The notes: generated by a model not told the origin, from the sequence alone. A stretch of 64,000 bases of DNA from Rutpela maculata (GCA_936432065.2 OW386293.2:94571795-94635794), one strand, 5' to 3'; numbered from the stretch's first letter, positions 22,453 to 35,026 are shown. Made by a program: numbers and translations.

Positions 22453-23807
22453 ATCATCTATAGTGCCTTTTTTGGCATAAATCTGTTCAATTTTATTTTA
22501 TTTCATTTTTTTTTGAGATTACTTTTTTCTTGCTAAATAAATGCTTTACAGGACGATAATTTAATGCCAAAATGTTATCAATGTCAATATTGTTTGTTGA
22601 AATGAACTAGTATTATGTAAAAAAAGAAACAATGAACACTTACTCATTTTTAAAATATTACATTTCTGAATTAAAAACCATTTGTCCAAATTATGCTCAT
22701 ACCTCCAATTAGTCCCATGAGACTGTTGAGACTACTATGAATAAAGTCTAATGTACAATAATTGGGAAAAATTAGTCCATGAAATTTTTTATCGGGAATA
22801 TAGTTATTAACGATTATATCAATAAAACGCATAGGTAAGGCATAACATTGTCTCCAAAAACAACTGACAACTATGCCCTCAAGTGACTTTTTAGGCCTTA
22901 AATAAAAAGCACTTTCGACAATGTTCTTGGTAAATGAAACCCTCTTCAGCATCGGACATGTTTGCCATCACAAACGAGCCTTTTTTTCACATCAATAGAA
23001 ACTTTTTAAACTACCAAAATACGTTTATATGACTACTCAAAAACGTCTTCCGCTTCATCCACAATATATCAGTTTCAGCTTCAAGCTTCAATAAAAAAAA
23101 AACATCTTTCGCATAACCATGTAACAATTTATTACAAACTTCACGAAAATATTCACATGCTTGAATCTGTCTTAAATGAGACTTTAAAACAGCAAAAAAA
23201 TATGGCAACAAAAAAAGATTTTTTTTTACAAAATAAAAAAATGTATTATGAAAGTACTCTTTAAGGTTTAGCGACTCACTTGATGGAGAATGTTAAGACC
23301 ATTTTTGTAGATAAATTTATGCTCTACCAAAAAGATATTTCCATACAGTTTTTTACCCTTGCTTAGTTTTCAAGATATTTAGGAAACATTAAAAATCTCG
23401 TTTTTTCTTGTTGAAAACATCGTTAATAACTTTTTATTTTTGTTCAAAGATGTGTGTGGTAGGCTACGTCTGGCTTAAATTTATTTTAGAAATTTATTTA
23501 TCAGCGTTGCGTTAACTGTCTGAAACACATTGTCAAAACTGTAAGTAACTCATTTAATAATAGCCATAAAAAGTTTCTTTTTTTACCTCGAAACATATAT
23601 AATCTTGAATGGAAGAAGACATTTGTTAAATTTTCCATCGTCCACTTTCCAAGATCTACTGACATTGAAATTTTACACAATTTCAAAAAATTAAAACTAT
23701 GTTCTGCACTAGGTGTACTCCTACAAAAATTTAATTATTTCACAAAACAACATTCAAAAAGTTGTGAAAATGTGTGATTTAATACAATTTTTTTTACTTC
23801 TTTCCAG
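22453..23807. other. Upstream intron of Hrb27C; unrecognised minus-strand frames
   Basis: This precedes the first visible Hrb27C exon and is probably intronic. Minus-strand frames at 22671-22952 (93 codons), 23011-23211 (66) and 23501-23686 (61) lie close together and could be pieces of a decayed coding sequence, for instance FREVCNKLLHGYAKDVFFLL. I recognise no family and see no splice sites joining them. Confidence 0.3.
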
Positions 23808-23998
23808 GACAATAGATCCTAAACCATGTAATCCACGAACGCTACAAAAACCCAAGAAAGGGGGAGGGTATCCTAAAGTATTCTTAGGAGGGTTACCTTC
23901 AAATGTTACAGAAACTGATCTCAGGAGTTTTTTTACTCGATTCGGAAAAGTTATGGAAGTAGTCATTATGTATGACCAAGAAAAGAAAAAATCAAGAG
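23808..23998 (+). CDS. Hrb27C: Hrb27C/hrp48 hnRNP, exon with RRM2 (first exon visible)
   Basis: Hrb27C (hrp48), the insect DAZAP1-like A/B-type hnRNP, binds RNA and controls splicing, localisation and translation of mRNAs. This exon begins with one base completing a codon after TTTCCAG, then TIDPKPCNPRTLQKPKKGGG, the linker between the two RRMs, nearly identical to the fly protein. RRM2 follows with the RNP2 motif VFLGGLPSNVTETDL and the start of RNP1 (KKKSRG). The donor is GTTAGC at 23999, phase 1. The RRM1 exons are not found in the 23.8 kb to the left, so the gene starts outside the window. Confidence 0.93.
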
Positions 23999-24053
23999 GT
24001 TAGCTTTTGCCATTATTTATGTTCTCAAAGTTTCACTCACTTTCATTTTTCAG

Positions 24054-24136
24054 GCTTCGGTTTTTTGTCTTTTGAGGACGATGAAGCTGTTGACAGATGT
24101 GTCTCAGAACACTTCGTGAATTTAAACGGCAAGCAG
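24054..24136 (+). CDS. Hrb27C: Hrb27C exon completing RRM2
   Basis: This follows a 55-bp intron (acceptor TTTTTCAG). It completes RNP1 as GFGFLSFEDDEAVDRC and ends RRM2 at NLNGKQ. The downstream boundary must be CAG/GCAAGT. Using the GC at 24137-24138 as donor keeps the frame into VEIKKAEP, as in the fly protein, whereas the GT four bases later would shift it. The 83-bp intron 24137-24219 is therefore a GC-AG intron. Confidence 0.93.
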
Positions 24137-24219
24137 GCAAGTTATTTTTTATTATTACAAATGATGAGTAGGTATCTTGTACTTACTACGGAAGCTTCTA
24201 TTTTGTTTTTCTGTGTTAG

Positions 24220-24574
24220 GTGGAAATAAAAAAGGCAGAACCCCGCGATGGTTCTGGTGGTAATAAAATGGGTGGTGCAGATCCCTCGTCAGCCTGGGGC
24301 CCGCCTCAAGCACCGATGGGGATGATGCAAGGTCCAAATGGACAGATGGGAGGACCTCCCATGAATTTGGGTGCTCCGATGGGACCTAATATGATGCAGA
24401 GCTATCAGGGTTGGGGAACATCGCCGCAGCAGCAAAGTTACGCTAGTTATGGTACACCATCGGGGCCTGGCTCTTATCAAGGATGGGGTGCTCCGCCAGC
24501 GCCGCAAGGTCCCCCACCACAGTGGGGCAACAACTATGGAGGACCACCACAACAGCAGGGTTATGGTTCTTATG
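24220..24574 (+). CDS. Hrb27C: Hrb27C exon, Gly/Pro/Gln-rich domain
   Basis: It starts in phase 0 after GTGTTAG with VEIKKAEPRDGSGG, the end of RRM2, then a low-complexity region. MMQGPNGQMGGPPMN, SYQGWGTSPQQQSYASYG and SYQGWGAPPAPQGPPPQW closely match fly Hrb27C. Such Gly/Tyr/Gln-rich tails mediate protein-protein contacts and granule formation in the family. The donor GTAAGT at 24575 is canonical, phase 1. The intron that follows is 18.2 kb and is packed with transposons. Confidence 0.93.
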
Positions 24575-24839
24575 GTAAGTTTTAAGGTGTTTGTTTAATC
24601 TCTTATTTTTCATTTGTTTGGATTCGGTAAAAGAAAAATTCAGTGTGCCTTTGGCAATAATTTATAATCCATTAAACTGTGCAATTCCTCTGTTAAAAAA
24701 TGTAGTGATGCGATAGATAATATAATGTATAGTATAACTTGTAATTTATGACGGTATTAGATATTTTTACTGAGCTAGTGGAAGTAACGTGAAAAGTCTT
24801 GTTTTCAAAAGACAAAATTCATTCAGCAGTCCCGCATTC

Positions 24840-25395
24840 CAAAAACGATGGATTTTGATCTTGGATCAAGCTGACTGTCTGTTATTTATTGCGAGTTGTA
24901 CGAAATAAGTTTAAGCCAAGTTCAGCTTGATCCAAGATCAAGATTATGATTGTTATGACAATGGTAACTATGGATTTTGATCTTGGATTAAGTTGAACTT
25001 GGCTTGAAACTTGCCCTTAGGGCAAGATGTGCCAACTAAGTTCAAATGAAGATCAGCTTGATCAAAAATCAAAAGCTAATATTACGGTTGTTACATCATT
25101 CATAACCATGAATTTTGATCTTGGATTACGCTGACTGTGTTATTTAGGGCGAATTGTACCGAGTTCAGACCAAGTTCAACATGATCCAGGATCAAAAGCC
25201 AAGGTTACGATTGTTACAATAATCGTAACCATGGATATCGATCTTGGATCAAGCTGACTTTGTGTTATCTAGGGCGAGTTGTACCAATTAAGTTCAAACC
25301 AAAAGTAGATTGATCAAAGATCAAAAGCCAAGGTTACGTGTGTTACAACAATTGTAACCATGGATTTTGATCTTCGATCAAGCTGATTTTTGTTT
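24840..25395 (+). repeat. ~130-bp tandem array with internal hairpins
   Basis: The phrase GATTTTGATCTTGGAT recurs at about 24851, 24973, 25111, 25233 and 25363 (spacing 122-138 bp). In each unit it is paired with an inverted partner such as GATCCAAGATCAA roughly 80 bp later and a GTAACCATGGA-like border. The copies have diverged by several percent. It lies in the 18-kb Hrb27C intron and has no coding role. Confidence 0.75.
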
Positions 25396-25489
25396 GATTG
25401 CGAAAGATATTTTCTGACCACATGATTACAGTTTAATAGAAAGGTTCTGTTGTATGCAAGAGTCGATAGATCATTTTCTACAATAACAA

Positions 25490-25800
25490 ATGTTGTGACT
25501 CGTTGAAGAGTTATTGTTCAGGAAACTAATTATATCTTTTGCAAAAACTAAGAATAACAAGCCGTAGTACTGTTCCTTGCGGTACACCTTATTTGATGTT
25601 GCAACTGATGCTTGTGATGTTATTATTTATTGAGTTCTGCCTTTTGCCTTTTAAGTAAGAAGTTCACAGATCCAGTAGAATATCCTAATCCCTTATCTTG
25701 ATAATTTTGTTAATAAATCTTCATCAATGCGAAAAGTCCATAAATAAATCTAAAACTTGTTTTATAGTATCTGAATCTTTCGCTCAATTATATTTTGAAA
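25490..25800 (-). pseudogene. LINE reverse-transcriptase fragment
   Basis: The minus strand encodes GVPQGTVLRLVIL at about 25560-25600, the conserved RT block that normally reads VPQGTVLGPLLF. Upstream on that strand, decayed frames around 25620-25760 resemble FLDFxKAFDxI and SYLKGKRQ. Many stops are present. It is a relic LINE inserted antisense to Hrb27C. Confidence 0.55.
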
Positions 25801-26217
25801 TTCGCATTGTGCTGTTTCTATACTCTCATTTTTAATAAAGCTATGCTGCGATATTAAAATAATTAATTTTGATACAAGAATGTGGTTAATTGTTCTTTAA
25901 TAATTAGTTGAAAAGGTTTTATATTATGCAATGATCTACTGCTTATTGTAAAAAAAAATAAGTAAATAAAATATGCAAAACAATTTTTTCTCTATCACAT
26001 TCTTTTCAGGCTTACATGATTAAATATAAAGATGTGGGATGCTCATTGAAAGTTGTTATATTTGATGAGAACTGTATGACTTAAAATTCTGTGATAGCAG
26101 AAACAAAAATTAATTTTTACTATAAGTACAGTTTTTGTAGAAGCGTGTTTAAAAATTTTTTTTTACTAATTTTGTTTTATCTTACCCTTTTGAATCATGA
26201 TACATTGCAAATATGAC

Positions 26218-26545
26218 ATCAAATTCGAACTCGGTAACCATCAAAACTCCCGAATATGAAGTCTTGAGCTATTTTATGAAAAAGCGTGTTTTTTGTCCAT
26301 TTCATCCTATGGGTTGGGAAGTAAGTCATGATATTTCTCAAAATCATACTCAGCAACCTTCAATATCCCCGGATCTATTTTCATGAGAGATGATGATTTG
26401 CCCATTATAACCCGTGATTGGTGAGCAATATATTAAACCCAATATTAAAATCGAACTAGGCGACCATATAAACGTCCGGATAAAGGATATTGAGCTATTT
26501 TCATTTCATGAACAACACGAGATTTGTCCATTATGTCCAAGGGAG
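26218..26545 (+). repeat. Diverged ~120-bp tandem repeat, three units
   Basis: Three consecutive segments share the order ATCRAACTMGGYRACCATMWA, then a block like CCGRATATGAAGTCTTGAGC, then TTTGTCCATT and a purine-rich tail. They start near 26218, 26338 and 26430. Identity is perhaps 65-70%, so this is old. No coding function is seen. Confidence 0.5.
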
Positions 26546-27843
26546 TTAAATAAGTGTGTGATAAAAAGTAAATAAAAAATGTAATAATTCCGTGAGAAAA
26601 CAATACTGTGAGGGAACTATCTTAAGAATTATCGCAAATTACTTGCACGTCAACATGTGGCTTAGAACAGTCTTTTAATTTGCATGATGTAACTGATAGT
26701 TTATTACTTAATAAGTTACTGTTGGTTCGTAAATTAATTTGTGTTTCTATTTATTTACACATTACAGACCAACCACACTATCACCAATAGAGTAACTATT
26801 GAAAGATGAAGAAAATATTGGAAGAACTATTGGATAAAATTATTAGGAAAAGTTAATTGTCAAGAAAAAAGATAAAGTACCAGATACGTCGATATGGCTT
26901 CAAGGAAAATTGCTCAAACTTACTTACTTTCGTCATTTTAGTTCCTAACATCCAAACTGGTAAATTAGGTTACCTAAAATCGTCTGCCTTTGTCACTAAA
27001 GCGTCAAGAGTGTTTGACACAAAGGATTTTTATAAAACTTGAATTTGTGCAATGTTCTCAATCGTCGCCTCTGCTAGATAATATATTGTTTATATCTACC
27101 TGGAAAAAAGAAGATCTGAACAGAACCTACCTATCCTGAAATATACAGACAATACTGCAATGATCGTACACTAAGTATTGCAACACTTATTAAAGAATAT
27201 CCAATTATGTCTAAGCACATGCCAACTACAAGCAAACTTTTAACAATCTCAACATTTTTTTTTTTTAATAGCCGTGAATACTATATCATTGGAGAATACT
27301 TATTAGTTACATCTGAACAATAAATTAAAAACCATCAAGTGTAAAATACGGCCGTGTAAATATAATGTGTAAATATAATTTGGAAACGATGATGCATTCA
27401 ATCCCATGTAGAATCAATAGAAAGATGCATATGTTATGAAACCAATGTATATAAAATATTCCTACTGTAGTAAATCCATAAGAGGAGGATAGTAATGAAT
27501 GCTCGTAATCAGCGAGTGCAATGAAACCTATTGGAGTTTGAATTTGAAGATTTACAAAGACGTCAAATCAATGTCGGACATATGCCGCCTGACAATATTG
27601 ATAATTCATTTTGTCACAATCCGCTTACGGATTTAATGTAACCATAACTATATATAAATTGTAATAATTGGTGAAATAATTATGTATGAATATATATAAA
27701 GTATAGTTAAATATGTATGGGTTTGATTTCTTAGTTGCTCGGCTTCAAACTGTCTTTCCTGTCTCAAAAGTAAAGCTTCGATATTTTATATAAAGTTGTT
27801 CTGTAATTATTTTGTTGGGTAATAATTGCTTTATTTTTTTTAT
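26546..27843. other. Intron sequence with possible RT scrap
   Basis: No clear gene. Around 27140-27180 the plus strand reads LKYTDNTAMIV, reminiscent of a mutated LINE YADDTALIV block, but the surrounding support is weak. The remainder is AT-rich. Confidence 0.3.
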
Positions 27844-28109
27844 TATACTCTTCGCAAATACGAAAACGAAGAATATATTGCATTTGATCGGTAAATTTCT
27901 AAAACCGTAAATATCGTTCGTAGACAAAAAATTTTTTTATATCATTGTGTTGGTGAACGAATTCTGAACAACTTTCAAAATGCCCGTCCGTCACGTTCCT
28001 TGTAAGCACGATAACTTAAGAAGGAAAAGTTCAATTAAATTGAAAATTGGGCAGTAAGTTAGTGTTAGCTAGAGGAAGAACCCTATTGTTTTTGAACAAG
28101 ATCGATCAG

Positions 28110-28763
28110 CAGAGGTGGATGGGGTCAGTCCAACCGGACCTGGCAATTTTAGGGAAACGGCCCAATCAGGCACGGAAGTGGAACCTCAAATTTGGGCGGC
28201 CATGGTAGAATTAATTAATTTTTTTCTTTGGCAGGCTAAGAGGAAAATTGCGCCGTAGGTGAAAATTTTGTATTTTTCAAGGTCAAACGCTCTAAAATGA
28301 AAAATTAGAAATTCAACTTGCAAAACCATTTTCTTCGAAAAATAGGTTTCGTCAAACGAATTTTCCTTTTTTCTGTGGAATTTTAAAATACGCGATTTGC
28401 ACATAAATGTATAAAATAATGGAAGAAACCTTATTGTCAATATGATCTATTTTGCAGCATTTGGGACGAACACACAAAATTAGGATACTGATTTAATAAC
28501 TTTATTATAAATGACATCTAGCATTTACGTTAGTGGACGAGTTTTTAAGAAAGCAGCCTGAAAATGACATCTCAGATTTTTTTCGTTCTAAGTGAGAACC
28601 AAGGAGGTAAAAGAGCTGCCGTTTAAATTTTTTTCGTCGGGTTTTTTATCTGCCGGAACTAATGCCTATTTACCTCGGCCCGGCCCTGGCCAGTCACAGA
28701 CCCACTGGCCCAACGGGCATTTGCCCATTCGCCCCCCCCCCCCCCCGGTCCCATCCACCCCTG
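28110..28763. mobile_element. hAT-type nonautonomous element, 654 bp
   Basis: The ends are CAGAGGTGGATGGG and, on the complement, CAGGGGTGGATGGG. The 8-bp target duplication is TCGATCAG (28102-28109) and TCGATTAG (28764-28771). The related family B copy at about 41350 lacks this segment, which confirms insertion. A run of about 16 C (28732-28747) lies near the right end. No transposase is encoded. Confidence 0.85.
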
Positions 28764-29534
28764 TCGATTAGTAAATAAAAAAGTTATTAATTATTTAAAT
28801 TAAAAAAATATATATATATATATCTTTTTATGCTTTTGTAATTGAAAAGAAATCTGGTGAAATGATATTTTGAATGGTTTTAATATCTATTTATATATTT
28901 TACTAATATACATTTCATAATAGAATATACAGAGATGGCAATGGGTTTTTTCCCTCATCGAAAATTTTCCCAAAAATGGGTTTTTTCCTGGGAGGGTTAA
29001 AATGAAAAAAAAAAACTTTTTTCCCCATTTTTGAATTTGCCGCCAATTTTAACCTAAGTTTTAGACTAGAAGCTACCTACATTAGGTTAGAAATTTTCCC
29101 AAAAATATGTTTTTCCTGGGAGGGTTAAAATAAAAAATAATTTTTTCCCATTTTTGAATTTGCTGCCAATGTTAACCTAACTTTTAGACTAAAAGTTAGA
29201 TTCCCAGTAAACACACACATGTTAAAAAAAAACGTTTGAAAATGACGATAACCGAATGTTACATAAAAGTAACTAATATTCGTTGAATGAACGCAAAAAT
29301 GTTGTCGAGATCCACGGAGTTTTCCACTATTAAATAGACCACTGATCAACATTGGTTAATTAAGCTGTTTTAACGTTTTCATTATTGGTGAAAAAATACG
29401 TAATATCATTTACCTGTTTTATAGTAAACCAATATACGTTGTAAAAACATTTTCAAATCACTTTATATAAATGTGAATAATAATCGTCGAATAAACGCAA
29501 AAATGTCGCCGAGATCCACGGAGTTTTCCACTAC

Positions 29535-31030
29535 CCAGTGGGCACACATACGTTTAAAAAACGTTAAAATAGGTTTGAAAACCACACGTTATAAAGTTTT
29601 TAGAAACGAGTTGATTCAAAGAAAAAATGTCACGCGAAGAAGCGGATGAGCCATCTATACAATCAATAGGTTAAAACACCCACTGGTTTTATCATAAAAC
29701 CAGTGGGTGATTAAAACTTTATAAACAGATACCATAAAATGTTTATGCTGTCTCGGCCCAGCCACAGAATAATGATCTTTAACCTGATTGTTATAAGATC
29801 CATGCAAATAAATCGATGTTCCCTGAAAGAATTTGAACATTGCAATCTATGTTATTTATTTTCTATAAATTCATAAGAGTATAAGATAAAGCATGACTGA
29901 TTATTGTTAGTGGTTTGTATGTGGCGCCATCTAGAAATAGTTTCTGCAACAAACTACGTGGTAAGCAAGCAAATTTTATGCATTAATGTAGATGAGTAGA
30001 AAAACATTAAAAAAACGTCATCTACCATTTATTTCACATGTAGATTTAGAATGTCTGCATTTTAATAAGTTGAAAGCATCAATTATTTTAACGTTGTATA
30101 AAAACGTTTTTTTCCCTTAAATAAAATGACTATATATTAATGCAATAAAACACGTTAAATTTAGCGAGTTGTTACAAGTTCTCATTATATGAACGTGTTT
30201 TATACGTTAATATATTAGTAAAATAAACGTTCTGATCAAAATGTTTTAGTTCAGTAATCCCTTCCACTACTGGCTGGGAATGTGTGTTGGAGTAACGTAT
30301 ATATTTTATTTAAATATAATATTTTACAACTGAATTTTATGCGTTGATATAGATTTGTAGAAAAACGTTTAAAAAACGTAAACTTCTACCATCTATTTCA
30401 CCTATGGATTTAAAATTCCCTTGCAATTAGTAAGTTAGAAACAACAGTTATTTTAACGTTGTAAAAAATACGTTTATATTTTATTTAAATATAATATTTT
30501 ACAACTGAATTTTATGCGTTGATATAGATTTGTAGAAAAACGTTTAAAAAACGTAAACTTCTACCATCTATTTCACCTATGGATTTAAAATTCCCTTGCA
30601 ATTAGTAAGTTAGAAACAACAGTTATTTTAACGTTGTAAAAAATACGTTTTATTTTTCTTTAAATAAAACGTTTGAATCGCCGTATTAAATATATGTAAT
30701 AAAAAACTTGTTCGTTTCGCAAATGTTACTTTTAGCGAGTAATTAAAACTCCTTACATTATAAACGTGTTTTATACCTTATTACATATTTGTGAAAAAAC
30801 GAACTTACTAAAATATGTTTCATTCCAGTATTTTCTTCTACTAGTGGTTAAAATTGCGTGTAGTGGCAACGTATTTTAATCGTCTTATTTACGCGTTGAA
30901 ATTTTCAACCAAATGTGACGTTGAAAATTCAACGGCTACGATGTTTTAAATCAAATCAAATAAGCTTTATTGTCTAAAAAATACAAAAGATTTTAAAAAC
31001 GTTTATTAAACATACGTGTGCCCATTGGGT
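29535..31030. mobile_element. MITE-like element with CCCAGTGGGCACAC ends
   Basis: The left end CCCAGTGGGCACACATACGT and the complement of the right end CCCAATGGGCACACGTATGT form a terminal inverted repeat of about 35 bp. A related unoccupied sequence (GAGTTTTCCACTATTAAATA) at 29321 shows where it inserted. It contains a further copy border near 30265-30290. Nearly every CpG in it sits in an ACGT word. Confidence 0.55.
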
Positions 31031-31889
31031 ATTAAATGGACTACTAATCAACGTTAGTTATAAGTTATTTTCATGTTTTTATTATTAGTCATAATACTAC
31101 GTTTATCGGATATAAAATAAACCACCTATGATCAATATATAGTTGATTTTCATTGTTTCTTCAACGTCAAATATTGTCCCCTTTTAACGTTGCAATATTA
31201 TGTTTAATAAATGTTGAAAGCATCAATTATTTTAACGTTGTATAAAAACGTTTTTTTCCCTTAAATAAAATTACTATATATTAATGCAATAAAACACGTT
31301 AAATTTAGCGAGTTGTTACAAGTTCTCATTATATGAACGTGTATTATATGTTAATATATTAGTAAAATAAACGTTCTGATCAAAATGTTTTAGTTCAGTA
31401 ATCCCTTCCACTACAGGCTGGGAATGTGTGTTGGAGTAACGTATATATTTTATTTAAATATAATATTTTACAACCGAATTTTATGCGTTGATATAGATTT
31501 GTAGAAAAACGTTTAAAAAACGTAAACTTCTACCATCTATTTCACCTATGGATTTAAAATTCCCTTGCAATTAGTAAGTTAGAAACAACAGTTATTTTAA
31601 CGTTGTAAAAAATACGTTTTATTTTTCTTTAAATAAAACGTTTGAATTGCCGTATTAAATATATGTAATAAAAAACTTGTTCGTTTCGCAAATGTTACTT
31701 TTAGCGAGTAATTAAAACTCCTTACATTATAAACGTGTTTTATACCTTATTACATATTTGTGAAAAAAACGAACTTACTAAAATATGTTTCATTCCAGTA
31801 TTTTCTTCTACTAGTGGTTAAAATTGCGTGTAGTGGCAACGTATTTTAATCATCTTATTTACGTGTTGAAATTTTCAACCAAATGTGAC
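30071..31889 (+). repeat. 1144-bp direct duplication (copy 1 and start of copy 2)
   Basis: Copy 1 is 30071-31214. Copy 2 begins at 31215 and runs to 31889, where a 6.9-kb element interrupts it. Copy 2 resumes at 38769 and continues to about 39085. The copies are very similar. Copy 1 alone carries an extra 175-bp tandem duplication. Confidence 0.8.
30303..30652 (+). repeat. 175-bp tandem duplication
   Basis: The unit beginning ATTTTATTTAAATATAATAT occurs twice in succession (period 175 bp) and is almost identical. The corresponding place in the second 1144-bp copy (from about 31446) has a single unit. Confidence 0.9.
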
Positions 31890-33582
31890 CGTTGATTGAA
31901 GAGTCTATAAGATACGCAACTATACGGCCAAAACCGTTCTCGCTCATCACGCTTCCCCCACACGTCCCTATCCACATATTGTTCGTTGACTTGTGGTGCC
32001 ACCGCGCGGTGTTATTTTGCGCGAACCGCGAATAGAAATACTGGACGTTGATTTCCAGCGAACGAGGGTACATAATATATTTATTAAGTTATAATTCTCC
32101 ACGCAGGTTGTAGACCGGCGCAGTCAGTGCCGGCGTCAGGGCATTTGGCACCTGTAGCAAACAGTTATTGCTTGCCGCCCTGATAAAAAACATTTACAAG
32201 TTACTACTGTTAGGACAAATTTATTAATAAAAACTTACAAACAAAAATCTCAGATAAATAATTCTTTCACTAGTTTCACTTAAAATTCAAAAACAAGAGA
32301 AACCTTCAACTATCAATTATTGTCGCATTTCATCTTTTTGTTCGAAATTGCAATTGTTCCTTGTCCTCGAGACCCATTTGGGGTTCAAAAAATGTTTTTT
32401 TGAGATTTTTGTTCAATTTTGAATTTCTGAAATTTATAAAAATGTGATAAATTAAAAATATTTTATTTTGCTATTCGGTTCAGCTTCATGGAATAGTATT
32501 TATGAGTACGTTTAAGACCTCCCAATTTTTTAAAATAATTAGAAAAAAGAGTATGCAAATGTCGAGGATGGTGTTTTTGATCTTTCAGCGCTTGCGTAGC
32601 GAGAACGGTAATAAATACGAAAATGCACCGCACTTTTTTTTGTACAACATGGAATTTTCTACAAACAAGTCCGCGAGGGCATATTCTTATCTACTATAGT
32701 TTTCGAGCTACAGGTGCTCACGTGTAAACATAAAAATGACTGTTTTTTACGCTACTCTGCAAGTGGCACTGGCGACTTAATTAACAAACAAAAAATTAAG
32801 AAAACGACGATGCTAATAGTCAAATTTAAATTACACAAAACATAATGAGTAACTTCTGTTTAAAACTGTTTTTTATTCGATGCATAATATTAATAATGGA
32901 GTTACAAGTATTAAAAAAATGTTGAAATAAAATAAAAAAATAGTTAAATATTCTTTGTGTTATTGAAATGTATGTACAATTGTACAGAAAAAAACACTAA
33001 TTAATAAAAATATGCGGCAAGTTCCAGTTATATAGAAATCGATGAAAATGAAAAATTACACTTTTCGGCCGTAATATTAATTGTTTATATGTGATAAATA
33101 AAAACAAAATGATATGTCAATAATAGATACATTTTTTTAATAAAGAAAATTACTTCCTACAAGGTGGAAAAGTTCAAATGTACGATTTTTTTAATGTTTT
33201 TTGCATTAAAAACGCATATTTAAGAAAAATGAAGGACGCCATCGTGCAGAGCGATCAGAAATTCATAAATAAAAAAATCGACCACAAATTCTCATTGGAC
33301 AAATAATATTTAACTGCTTTAACGGGCTGCTTGGAGAACAGCGCGAAAAACAGTTACTTTGAGGTTTGCGCGCGGGCGCCTTTGGCATGTGAGCCATAAT
33401 AGATAAAAATATGCTCTCAGGGACTTTTTTGTACAAAATTCGATGCTTTATAAAAAGTGCATCGTGTACCATTTGTGCGATACTTTATCGCCTCGAAAAC
33501 TATGCTCTCGAAAAAGTAATACCTACTTGTAATAAAAAAAAAAATTAACCAGTCTTTCCGCAGATATTCAAATTAAGTTAAT

Positions 33583-34272
33583 TACTTCCACATCCAGTGG
33601 AAGTATAGTAACGACAAAAAAGTTTTAAAAAATTTTTATTGTTCAAATAGGCTTAGAATGTCGTGAAACGTCGAGATTTTAAGTTTGAGCGAAAAAAAAA
33701 TTCTGTCTGTCGGTCTGTAACTTTTTCTTGTGCGCACGTTTACTCTGGAACCGTTTGAGATATTGACTTGAAATTTGGTACACGTATGTACTTTAACGAG
33801 ATCTGGAACTAGATTATATTTTGATCTAGTTCTGTCGAAGGGTTGGGGGTAAATTGGGGTAAATTTGGGGTAAATAGGTCAATCAAGCAGGTAAGAGTCC
33901 ATAAAATTGGTATTTAGTATATACAAGAGAAGCTAATGTCTCAAAAAAATGTTTGGCATTAGCCACCCCCATTACCACCTTAACCCCCTTATTAAAGGGG
34001 ATGAAAAAAAAATGTGATTTAGTGTTTGTACGGGAACCAGAAACCTCAAAATATTTTTTTACTTCATCCACCCCCCACTATCACCCCCCTATTCCCACCC
34101 CCCACCCCACTACCGATGTGGGGTATCGTTTTATGGGTTTTTGAGGTAGAGGATTTCAAATATTATATTATTAAAGTTCCATAAACAATTATTTTCACAT
34201 ACAAAGTTTTTTCGTTGTGAGTGACTTGGATAGAGAATCTGGATGTGGAAGTAGTGATTCCTTGGGCAGCGG
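33583..34272 (+). repeat. Family A Helentron-like repeat, copy 4 (full length)
   Basis: It runs from the terminal hairpin ACTTCCACATCCAGTGGAAG through the conserved CTCTGGAACCGTTTGAGATA block and the C-rich block near 33965-34110 to GGATGTGGAAGTAGTGATTC and GCAGCGG. It is inserted in the 31890-38768 element. Confidence 0.85.
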
Positions 34273-34664
34273 TTTTTTTATTATGTTTACTAATTATTAC
34301 TCTTTTTCCCAATAAAATCGCTTTTTCGTTTTAATTATTAAAAAAAGCAATTACAGAGAAAAGCCTATAAACAAATAAATAACTTTAAATGAACCCATCG
34401 CTGCAGTAGCAGTATATTTGGGAGAGGATAAAAAATATTTTTGTACAAATTGGTTATTACAGTTCAGCAGAATTAAAGAAGGGAATGGTGTAAACCCGAA
34501 AAATATTGCAACATGTAATATTTTTGCGGCAGTAGTAAAGGAAAATGTCATCTAAAACATATTCAAAATTTACTAGGGTGAAGACGGTTAAGAAAGGTGC
34601 AAAATGGATAATTTTGTGATATCTTAAAAATAACAGTTTCATCATAAAATGTCAATATGCCTTT

Positions 34665-35026
34665 TACTTCCACATCCAGTGGAAGTACAACAACGACAAA
34701 AAATGGCATTTAGTAAATACAAGAGAAGTCAAGGTCTCAAAAAATTTAACCATGGGGGGGGGGAATAAAATTGTGAGTTAGTGTGTGTACAAGAACCAAA
34801 GGCTTCACAAATTTTTTTTTACTTCATCCACCCCCACCCCCACTACCGATGTGGTATATCGCTTTATGAGTTTTTGGGGTAGGCGATTTCAAATATTATA
34901 TAATTAAAGTTCTATAAACAATTATTCCCACATAGTAGAGTGCAAATATAGTATCAAAATATTTTTCGTTTTGAGCGACTTGGATAGAACATCAGGATGT
35001 GGAAGTAGTGATTCCTTGGGCAGCGG
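34665..35026 (+). repeat. Family A repeat, copy 5 (internal deletion)
   Basis: Both ends are present, but about 300 bp of the middle, including the CTCTGGAACCG block, are missing. It lies 22 bp from inverted copy 6, so together they form a large palindrome. Confidence 0.8.

Noticed and set aside
22671..23686. A minus-strand gene upstream of Hrb27C
   Set aside because: Three short frames are separated by stops without splice sites or a recognisable domain. Kept only as a note.
24289..24552. 87-codon minus-strand frame opposite Hrb27C
   Set aside because: It is a shadow of the GC-rich coding exon on the plus strand.
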